64,000 bases of DNA, from assembly GCA_020881915.1 (NCBI GenBank), contig JAJFPB010000006.1, positions 3,348,001 through 3,412,000 on the forward strand, given 5' to 3'. This DNA is from Paramyrothecium sp. XJ0827 (lineage: Eukaryota; Ascomycota; Sordariomycetes; Hypocreales; Stachybotryaceae). The notes below the pieces were generated by a model. That model did no database searches, was not told where the DNA came from, and saw only the letters and a program-made list of their open reading frames with translations. A program made the translations under genes and the position numbers. Shown here piece by piece: positions 55,859-64,000 of the stretch; position 1 is the first letter of the stretch; every line of letters begins with the position of its first letter.

Positions 55859-57115
55859 CTTGTCTCGACTCTTGTGTAAACGTGTAAGAGATCAAAGGGA
55901 AAGAAGGGTGAAAGAGGTGAAGAAAGAGACGAGTTTGGGGAGGAGAGAACGACTTCAGAGTATGGATCGGCCGCTGGCTCTTATACTTTCTCTGTGACCC
56001 CCAGATATCAACTTGGGGTCAAATGTTGGGGTCTGGAGCACCCCGGACTGGGGCTGAGTGTGTGGCATGGGGGTCGCGCCGCTGATCAAGTGATGAAGGT
56101 TAATTCTCTTCACGAACCCGCAGCCAGTGGCCAGTAACATTGCTTGTAATGCTCAGACGCTCCGCGCCGGTGGCCGGCTGTTGGCCCCAGGATCCCCATA
56201 ACACAAATTGTTGCCTCCGTGCGTGTTGTGAAGTCAGCTAGTGGCCGGCGCCACCGCACTCCATATTTGGATGGATCTTGCTACGTTCGCGCGTTGGTGT
56301 GACGATCGATATGGAGAATATCTCGGTCATCTTCCGTTAGAGGGAAATAGGCATGTTTTCTCTCCGGGGGGGGGAAATAATGGAGGCTCTGGTGCTGACG
56401 GCGGAGCTTTCACGTCCAAAGGGTGTAGTCGGCCAGGCCGCCTTGGTTCGACAATGGAAGGTCGGACCCCCTCTACGAGCTCTTTGCAGTCATTTGCAGT
56501 CATTCTCATTCGTCAACGGTATGGCTTGTTCGCTTCCGGTAAGAAGTGCAGAGCCGCAAGCCACGTCCGGAGCATCTCAAAAAGACAGAGGTGGCGGCAC
56601 CACATTTCAGTTGTGAGCCAAATGCAGCGAAATCTAATTCTTCTGTTTAATTTTAAAGACATTCGGGATGCTTTGAAAGTCTCACGTTGGAGTAATCTCA
56701 AACACCAAATCTCCTCCACGCTGGTGAGGGACAAACTCACAGAGCCATTAAAAGTCCTCCTCGTGCATGACCAGCACTACCACCATCACCTTGGTCTGTC
56801 GTCCTTCAAATCGGCAATTCGGCACGCAGTAGTCGCCGCCCGGTCGATCCACTACCGTCTACGAGCCATACAGATCGAAAAGACCGGCCCCACACACCAG
56901 CCAGTCCCTGCCAAGCCCCGCTCAATTCCCATCCCGTCCTCGCCCTGGAGGCTTCACCCGACGGAACTTGTCCTTCATAATTGCTAGAAAACTGGAACAT
57001 CCACAAGTCTTGAGATTGTGAGAGGGCCGTATCATGCTAGCATTCGGTCCGTGCCCATTCTCCTGATGCGGGGTGATGGAGCTGTAGTAGACGAATCTCC
57101 AGAAAAGATTAGGTA
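55859..57115. other. Intergenic, no supported gene
   Basis: Holds the transporter promoter. The plus open frame 56241-56987 begins with GTG and looks non-coding. Confidence 0.5.
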
Positions 57116-57266
57116 CCTAGCAGCACACCCACCGTATTTGGAAAGGAATAAAACAGTAATATCGCCGTTTCAATCGCTGAATAGACTAACCATAATCCTA
57201 ACCAGTGATCAAAATGGTGATATTAGTATTCTGTCCCTGACGAGACACCTGGGGTAGGCTCGTAGG
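57116..57266 (-). mobile_element. 151-bp MITE, copy B
   Basis: This is the same element as at 50996-51143 in reverse orientation. It begins CCTAGCAGCACACCCACC and ends GGGTAGGCTCGTAGG, flanked by TA on both sides (57114-57115 and 57267-57268). The nested inverted repeat lies at 57145-57236. Confidence 0.8.
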
Positions 57267-57481
57267 TAAGTTTGGAGCATGCGGAGAAGAGCCACTCCAA
57301 ATGATACGAGCTTACAGAGCGCGACGTGAGGATGTCCGGGACAGCCGTTTGCAATTGCCGTAGGACTCCCATCCTTGTGGAAGCCACGTCGGAGTTTTGC
57401 GGAAGGGCATGGAGGCTGTGTTCAATAATTCAGAAGGCTTGCAGCAGCGATCCTACACCTTTTCACCCAGGATTGGCCGAC
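57267..57481. other. Intergenic, 3' region of PNKP gene
   Basis: Short spacer with no recognisable feature. Confidence 0.5.
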
Positions 57482-59013
57482 TCAGATCCAATATCGAGCC
57501 CAGACGTCATAATCTTCCTTCGTACCTCGGAAGTTAAAGTTGACCTCAACCACGTCTTGAAAGCCTTCCTTGGATTGAGGTTCCTTATGGCGCGAGGCGA
57601 AGCCAGTGAAAGCCAGCTTGGGCAAGCCCTGTCTCTTTTCTGGGTTCAAGGATGCATTGTGGGCGCGAACAGCGTCGTTGTGCTCGCAAATATGAAGCGG
57701 TGTTTTGAACCACACGCACCGAACTGGCACCTTGTACTTCTTTGCTAAGTCAACCCAGATGGCCCGCGTCTCTGGATCCGCGTTCGTGTTATCTGTTGTA
57801 AGTCAGTCACGAACGAACAAGTGACGTTGAAATGGCTGATGCCAAGGACGGGAGACGGACCCACGGCAACGGACTTCCCGTCTTGGAGAAATTCCTTGGC
57901 GGCCTGGACGCACTTGTCGCGGCTCTTAAGCGTGTCTTGGTTGACCCTCTCGTAGCCGAGCGGCTTCAAATACGTCCAGAAGAAGGTGCTCTTCCCAGCT
58001 CCAGGTGGACCACAGAAGACGACTATGTCTTTTTTGTTTTTCTTGTCGAATTGAACCTGCAAATCACCCGTCTCCGCGGTACCGTATGGATGCGCAGCCA
58101 GATCGAAATCCCGTGCAAAAACCCTCGGATCTTCACCGAGGAAAAACTCCTCTGGGGTTTTGTAATCAATTCCAACGTTATGCGCAAAGTTCCGGTCGGA
58201 GCAGCTAAAGTCCTTTACTGTGGCTTTGGCGCCGTTGTTGCCCTTGACCAAGCCTGCCGTTCGGCCTCCCGCATCGCCAACAAAGAAGCTGCCTGCTAGG
58301 TCAAGCTCGTCTTCTCGCAATCCGTAGTCCTCGCAGAGCTCTTTCCACATGCCTGTTCTTGGTTTCCTGTAGATGTCCTTCTCTGTGGCCGCGTAAAGCG
58401 ATACCGGCAGGTCGAGGGAGCTGAGAATGGCGCTGCACTTCTGCTTAAACTCCCCGACGCGCTTCTGCGCAGACGCTTTCGGGCCCTTGTGGTTCGGATC
58501 AAAATGTAACGTCAGTCCAGCTTGGTTGGACAGGATAATGACTCTGTAGCCCTCATCACGGTAGAGCTGTCGAAGGCGGCCAGGCACAATCGCGTTCCAC
58601 CATTGCCAATCGGTCGCACTTCCTGCATGCTTTTTGCCCGATGATGTGCTGATCAGTGTTGAATCGAGGTCGAACGCAGCTACTTTTTGTCTCTTGATTG
58701 TCTGGTCGGCGGTTTTTTCTTCGGCCGCCTCGGGTTCGTACCGTCCGACGAGAAGGGTCGCGGGGACATCGTCGTTGGGGCCTCGTTCTGACCAGACTGT
58801 GCGATCCTTGGGCTTTTTGGATGTCGGTGTGAAGAAATTAGCGACAGCGCTGCCTGTGCAAGCTTATTAGCACGGCTTCTAGGCTGGATGCTATCAGGCA
58901 TCCGTTGGAGGCTTTTCACTGGTGGTGTTGCTTTGGATCTTGCGCTTTAGGGGTGGCGGAGAGATGGACGCGCTCGAAGCCCTCCGCTTGCCAGAGGCGT
59001 CCTTGGGAGCCAT
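57482..59013 (-). CDS. Polynucleotide kinase 3'-phosphatase, three exons
   Basis: Exons 59013-58920, 58853-57861 and 57792-57482 join in phase to 465 aa. The DNA-repair enzyme restores 5'-phosphate and 3'-hydroxyl ends at strand breaks. The phosphatase half has the HAD motif FDLDSTLI at about residues 93-100, VIILSNQAGL, KPRTGMW and FFVGDAGGR. The kinase half has the P-loop GPPGAGKST near 316-324 and DNTNADPETRA across the last splice junction. The N-terminus has a basic nuclear-signal-like KRRASS / PPPLKRK region and no FHA domain, as in other fungal members. An upstream in-frame ATG at 59172 would add 53 Arg/His-rich residues. The gene is head-to-head with MED18. Confidence 0.92.
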
Positions 59014-59393
59014 TGCAAGACTCAATCTCCTGGATTGAGTATCAGGCGTGCACTTGGTTGAGTAATGTAGCTGGTGAAGCTCCGGTAACCGTTGCGCAGA
59101 AATGTTGCGACGCGCACAACGAACTTGACGCGGGGTCACGTGCTTGGCAATTAAGGTAAAGACGTGCCTCATCGCATTTCCACTGTCAACGCTCGCAAGG
59201 TCGGATGTGAGCGCTTTCTCCAATCACCACAGACTTTGGGGCAATTTTGCAAACAAATTGACCTCGTGTTTGTATGGGAAGCTCAGGGTCCCCAATAAGT
59301 AGCCGAGGAACCCCCGCTTGTGTCTCCAGGAGTGACGGCCCTGGCCACGAATTCAGCGCTTTTGCTTTCCTTCTCGACACAAACACACACACG
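59014..59393. promoter_or_regulatory. Shared divergent promoter of PNKP and MED18 genes
   Basis: The two start codons are 380 bp apart (222 bp if the upstream PNKP ATG is used), so this stretch must hold both promoters. No TATA box is obvious, as is usual for housekeeping pairs. Confidence 0.6.
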
Positions 59394-60296
59394 ATGTATG
59401 AGCTATTCCTCACAGCGCTCGTCGAGGACAGCGACTTCAGTGCAGCATGCGCGGTCCTCGCCGGTCTTTGTGGCATGCCGCCATGGGAGACACGCCACCG
59501 AGTGCTCTACTTCCAGGGTCCGCCCCGACCAGCAGGAATCTCCAATCAGTCCTCCTTTGAGAAGCCGATACGCAAAGAGGTCGCCATTCTTTGGAAGGAA
59601 CTTCACCAGAATCTTGCCAGGCAGGCTTTTATCATGCAGGCGCGCTACGAGCTTGTGAAAGACCGGGACATGGGCTCGGGAGCTACTCCGATGGAACTTG
59701 ACAACACGCCCGGCATCCTGAGATGGACCGACTTCCCAGATCCGCCACACGGTAGGCCCATGCTCACGCAGCGCAAGAAGGTCGAGCTCTGGGACCAAAG
59801 AAAGCTGCCATCCATCATGCGTGACAACCTGTATCAGTACGTCCCACCCTAGAGCACGCATGCGTTCAATTTCACGTTACTGAACTGCTACAGGTTCAAA
59901 ACCGAAACGGTGGAGGAAATGTACCGCTTCTTTCGCGACGAGGTCGAATTCTGCCTAACCAGGCACTATTTCGTGAAGCCGATAGGGGAGTACGCGCCTC
60001 TTGAGGCTCGGCAGGGCCAGCAAGCCACCCCTCTGGCCAGTCTTCCAGCGTGGGAGGACCTTACCCCCGTTGATGCGCAGAGTAGATGGGTTCTCCAAGT
60101 CAAAGCGCATGTCGTTCAGGATAACCACCCCGATGAGATCCGAAAGGCACAGGACCAGCTGCTTGCTATTCGTGGCGAGCTTGACGGTGTGTTCAACTTC
60201 AAATCTATCGACCGCAAGGTCCACGACACCCGGATAGCACAGCAACCACAGGGCATCCAAGCGTTGCCCCAGAGGGTGACTGTGGGTACAATATGA
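59394..60296 (+). CDS. med18: Mediator complex subunit 18, two exons
   Basis: Exons 59394-59836 and 59894-60296 join in phase to 281 aa. I chose the ATG at 59394 because MYELFLTALVEDSDF is the usual N-terminus of fungal Med18; the frame is open further upstream only by chance. Further family features are ACAVLAGLCGMPPWETRHRV, WTDFPDPP, the FFRDEVEFCLTRHY helix after the junction, and a C-terminal strand region around WVLQVKAHVVQD. Med18 with Med20 forms the movable jaw of the Mediator head and contacts the TBP/initiation machinery in the nucleus. The C-terminus (QPQGIQALPQRV) is typical enough. Recognition rests on remembered motifs. Confidence 0.85.
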
Positions 60297-60631
60297 GGAG
60301 CATTGTGACGATGGTATTTATGCATCTCCATAAGCGCTACGCATGTGATACGTCGTCCTTGTTTCATGTCCAACTGCATTCGCCCGATGGAGGTTCTCAA
60401 GGCAACGTCTTTTATTCCACGGCTGGCGGCCAGGCCCGTGGAACACCCATCTGGGTCACTTGCTCCACGCTTCTCCTATTTTGTCACACTCAAGAGATAC
60501 CCAGGGTCATTCGAAAGGCTTTATTGTAAACAATCGGTCTAGATCTATTTGTAAGATTTCATCAATTATAATCAGGAATTAACGCTTGAAGTAAGACTAT
60601 GAGCTGATGCCCTGCATCCCTAGCCTCATTT
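60297..60631. other. Convergent intergenic
   Basis: 3' regions of MED18 and the Egh16-like gene; nothing else recognised. Confidence 0.5.
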
Positions 60632-62162
60632 CTAATCACTGGTCTCCTCGACCGCAGCTACGGCACGCTTTGCCCACTTCATGCCACCGGGAGCACGCTT
60701 GGCGTTACCGTTGCCATTGCCATTTCCACGGCCATTGCCCTGGTTCTGGTTGCCGTTGGCATTGTCATCATCATTGTTGCCGCGGTTGTTGCCGTTGCCG
60801 TTGCCATTGCCATTGCCATTGCCGGCGTTGCCGTTGTTGTTGTTGTTGTTGCCGTTGCCGTTACCAGCGTTGCCATTGCCACCGTTGCCATTACCAGCAT
60901 TGCCATTGCCACCGTTGCCATTACCAGCGTTGCCATTGCCGTTGCCGTTACCAGCGTTACCATTACCAGCGTTACCGTTACCGGCGTTACCGTTGCCGGC
61001 GTTTCCATTGTTGTTGTTGCCATTGCCATTGCCATTGCCTGGCGCGGCGGTGGCACCAGGGTTAGCCGGGACGATGGAAGAGGTGATGATGCTAGGAGCG
61101 GCAGGTGTTCCGGCGGGGGGAGCAGGAGTCTCGTTAGCAGGGGGAGCACCGGAGACAGCAGGAGGAGCGCCGCCGTTGACCAGATCGGGCGTCTGAGTAG
61201 GAGCTGCGACGCTGACGACGGAGTTGCTGAGGATCTTGGCAAGAGCCTGGCGGTTGGCCTGTCCTTGCTCACTGCCGGCCACTTGGTTGGCACCGTCAGC
61301 CACGGGGAAGTCGGCAGTGTTCTGCTCGACTTGGCTGAGCACGAGATCCAGGTTCTTGATTGTGTTGATGGTGTTGGGGTTGTTTTGGTTGGGCTCGGTG
61401 TCGACCTGCTGGACGGCGAAGCAGCCACCGAAAGGACCAGCCAGAGCGTTGTTGCGGCAGCGAACGGTGCAGATGTTGCCGGTGGAGCCTAACATGATCA
61501 GCAAGACTCTCAAAGAATCGAAGGATACCTAACTTACCACCGATGCACTTGAAGTCTTGAGGCATTTGCACCTTGACGTCGAAAGCCTGGGTCTTGGCCT
61601 GTGAGAAGCCGTTGACACCGGGGACGTTGTTCGTGACGGTCAGGTTCTGGTAGCGTTTGTCAGTAAAATCTTCAATAGAGGAACATCATGGAGGCTTACA
61701 GCAGACACGACACCACCGTTGCTTGTCTCGTCCAGGTCGCAGACGTAGGGACCAGCACCATCCGCGTTGACCTGATGGATGGTCACCGTGATCTCGCTTC
61801 CCCGCTGGACTTGGGTGACCTGCTTGGCAGCAATGGCGTTCTCGGTGTTCTCGCCAACGTCGATGTTGCCGCCCAGCTCGGTACGGCCGCACGAGTTGAC
61901 AATGTTGGCGGCAATCTCAGCCTCGCGGATCAGGGTGGCATCCTGCTGGCAAGGGCTGATGGCCGTGCAGTTTCGGGCAATGGCAGGGTCAACTAACGGT
62001 GGGTTAGTTTGGATCGTTCTAGCGTGGAGTCTGGTTCTGCATACCTCCGAAGCCAACACTGGCGGGAGAGCCTTGAAGGCCCTGGGCGTTGAGGATAACG
62101 CCGTGTGCGTGGGCAAGAGCCACAAGAAGGGAGGAGACAAGGAAGGGAGCGGTAGGAGCCAT
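60632..62162 (-). CDS. Egh16-like secreted surface protein with Asn/Gly-rich tail, four exons
   Basis: Exons 62162-62045, 61992-61700, 61646-61538 and 61488-60632 join in phase to 458 aa. A signal peptide covers residues 1-19, giving a mature start HGVILNAQG as in the Egh16/Egh16H family (DUF3129, PF11327; includes appressorium-associated GAS/MAS proteins of rice blast). Family blocks follow: DPAIARNCTAISPCQQD, NIVNSCGRTELGGNIDVGEN, HQVNADGAGPYVCD, NNVPGVNGFSQAKTQ, and CTVRCRNNALAGPFGGC. After about residue 300 the protein becomes Ala/Pro-rich. A GN/GNA repeat of over 100 residues and a basic end (NAKRAPGGMKWAKR) follow. The family is linked to early plant or insect infection in some fungi; the biochemical role is unknown. 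A TATATAA box near 62352-62358 lies about 190 bp upstream. Confidence 0.88.
60700..61045 (-). repeat. Asn/Gly hexanucleotide-type coding repeat
   Basis: Tandem GGCAAC/GGTAAC-like units (read on minus) encode the GN/GNA tail of the Egh16-like protein. Length variation between strains is likely. Confidence 0.85.
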
Positions 62163-64000
62163 GGCTATGGAGTTAAGGAGTTCGTAAAGAAGGAGTATAA
62201 GACTGATAGGCGCTGGATCTGAGGAAAAAGAAGAGAAGGTAAAACGATCACCAGGACCTTAGAGAATGGAAGGGGCCAGCCTTGAGAAAGGAACGTGAAG
62301 GAAGAGTGAGGATGAGAGGGAAAACGGAGTGGTACTGGCAGCATCGTGGCAGGTGGTTATATACGATGTCCATCAGACGGTTTTGCAGCGAGTCTTTTCA
62401 GACTGCGCCCATGATGCTGCAACAGGACGTGTCTCATCCCAGTGGTCTGCGCAGCGAGCTTGCGTCTCAAGGAGTTGTCAGTGAACAAAGGTCGGCATAT
62501 CCAGCGGTGGGGACGCAGAACAGAACAGATGGAGCGAGCCAGGCCAACTGGAGAAACCCAAAACCCGCCGGACAACCAACCGCAGGTGTGCCAGCGTTTG
62601 TCTGGTCGCCGCTTTTGGAACGGGGCTGTAGGCGTAGGGGGGGCGCGCATCAGCCAAGGGAGAACGGACGGCGTCTCGGGTCGGAGGGTCGCTCACGAGG
62701 GCTTCGCCGGGCGGCGTTGCAAGGGCGGGGCGCTGCCGTTTCAACAGCCAGAGGTGGGTTGATGCTGTCGGATGGCCGGGCCAGAAATCGCATGACATGT
62801 TCTTTTGGCGCGCATCGGATGTCGATGGGCCATGGGTGCGCAAATGCCCGTCGGGCGCTTCAGCCCGGTCGATCAACCGAGGGGATCACTCGCATGGTGA
62901 ACCAAACAATGATATAATGGTTGCGACATAGCGCCTCTTATACCTTCAGCGAACGATAGAAACCACGATGTCAGTCCTTCGCCGACGATTACCTACAGCC
63001 CGTGTGCCCATGTCCAGGAACGTCACTCGTCTGAAGCTTTTGCAAATAAGAATAGAGTACGCAACGATTGCACGAGGATGGCCCTTAACGCCGCTCGATC
63101 AGATGATGCTGAGAGAAGCCATCTCCGACGCGGCCTTTCCACAGACCTGCAATGTTTCGCAGCCCACGTATCCAGCGCAGCGCGCCGCCCAAACGGGCAT
63201 TTCGTTCTCTGTTGCATTTGAAACACGATGGTCGAAGCCAAAGGGCTGTTTCGACCAAGAGGGCCGCGGAGCCACCTGGAGCCCACTATTTCCTCGCGCC
63301 CACGGCATGTTTGATCCGTGCGAAGGCAGAGCACATGGAGAAGCTTCCTCTCGCCCGACATGGCTCGTTTGTAGTTCGTTTCACGGTTCTTCTCATGGCA
63401 CTTAGGAAGCAGTACCACAAAGTCAAGCATTCTGGCCTTGTAGGACGCCTACCCTGTAACAAACTTACAACGATCACCAATTATACTGTACGTTACCCGA
63501 GAGGCAAGATGTACTGAAGCAAACAAAGATCACTGATGAGAAATAATCTAATAAACTAACATGGCACCTCAACTTAACTGTCCGCTTCTTCTAGGGTCAG
63601 AATTTCCAGTGTGTTGTGTTGAGACGTCGTGCATCACCACATTCAAAACCAGCACATCGAGGACAATGCAGCAAAATCTGAGGTGGTTGTACCGCAACTG
63701 CTCCATATCCCCTAACAAAGTATACTTCTGTTCGCATGGCGATGACATCTCACGCATTGGCATCTTCGGAAACCCCGTGTCAGCATTTAGGTTGGTCACG
63801 TTGCGCGTACACCACGTGTGGCACTGCATATCTCAGATGGCAGCACCTTCGTCTCAATCAACCAGTTTGGCTCTCTGCTGGCCTGCATGCGGAACTCCAA
63901 AAAGAAACTGCCGAGCACAGTTGAGAAGATGGTCGGATGCTCATGATGGTCCGGTGTCTGGCAGCTGTCGGCCCCGTCCCCGAGATGACCTCATGCCAGG
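62163..64000. other. Promoter region, then nothing recognised
   Basis: The first few hundred bases hold the promoter of the Egh16-like gene. Open frames at 62282-62917, 62968-63405 and 63569-63829 lack coding character, and no other feature is supported to the window end. Confidence 0.45.

Noticed and set aside
56241..56987. 248-codon open frame on plus upstream of PNKP
   Set aside because: Begins with GTG, shows no domain, and lies in a region whose other frames are equally open.
1..64000. CRISPR arrays, prokaryotic operons, rRNA genes
   Set aside because: Introns, gene families and regulatory style are fungal; no regularly spaced repeats or rRNA sequence were seen.

Overview
The window looks like nuclear DNA of a plant-associated filamentous ascomycete (Pezizomycotina, probably a Sordariomycete). 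The signs are short introns of about 45-90 bp with GT...CTAAC...AG signals, a C2H2 + Zn2Cys6 regulator, WSC domains, an Egh16-type surface protein, a Nep1-like (NPP1) protein, a pectin side-chain lyase, Mediator subunit 18, and transition-biased decay of duplicated DNA resembling RIP. Exon joins were worked out by eye from splice signals, reading phase and family resemblance; no search was run.

Layout. 1-12.8 kb: a Cys-rich one-pass membrane protein, a secreted HD-domain protein (minus), a conserved fungal protein of unknown role, a six-exon DUF3292 membrane protein, a short-chain dehydrogenase, a small hypothetical gene (minus) and a Clr5-ankyrin protein. 13.7-22.5 kb: a CxxC hypothetical (minus), a beta-class-like GST (minus), a five-exon zinc-finger transcription factor (minus), an NmrA/PCBER-type reductase (plus) and a small kinase-like gene with an in-frame stop (minus). 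22.98-28.75 kb: one very large secreted protein (propeller, Ig-like domains, six WSC domains; minus). 28.8-34.3 kb is gene-poor. 34.3-43.8 kb: the NLP, an atypical NAD(P)-binding protein (minus), a Pro-rich single-pass membrane protein (minus) and two hypothetical proteins. 43.8-47.3 kb holds decayed coding sequence. 47.3-50.1 kb is a PL26-type rhamnogalacturonan exolyase. 50.1-53.9 kb is a repeat-rich, partly AT-rich island with a duplicated segment, a MITE, a tRNA-like fragment and a zinc-knuckle fragment. 54.1-55.9 kb is an MFS sugar transporter (minus). 57.5-60.3 kb holds a head-to-head pair, polynucleotide kinase-phosphatase and MED18. 60.6-62.2 kb is an Egh16-like secreted protein with a long Asn/Gly tail (minus).

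How the genes may work together. The lyase and the sugar transporter, about 4 kb apart, could release and import a pectin-derived sugar. The NLP, Egh16-like, WSC and HD proteins suggest a secretome directed at plant surfaces. No biosynthetic cluster core enzyme is visible. The most unusual material is the repeat island beside the lyase: a roughly 150-bp MITE present in two inverted copies, one of which has an empty site preserved in a nearby duplicate of its flanks.
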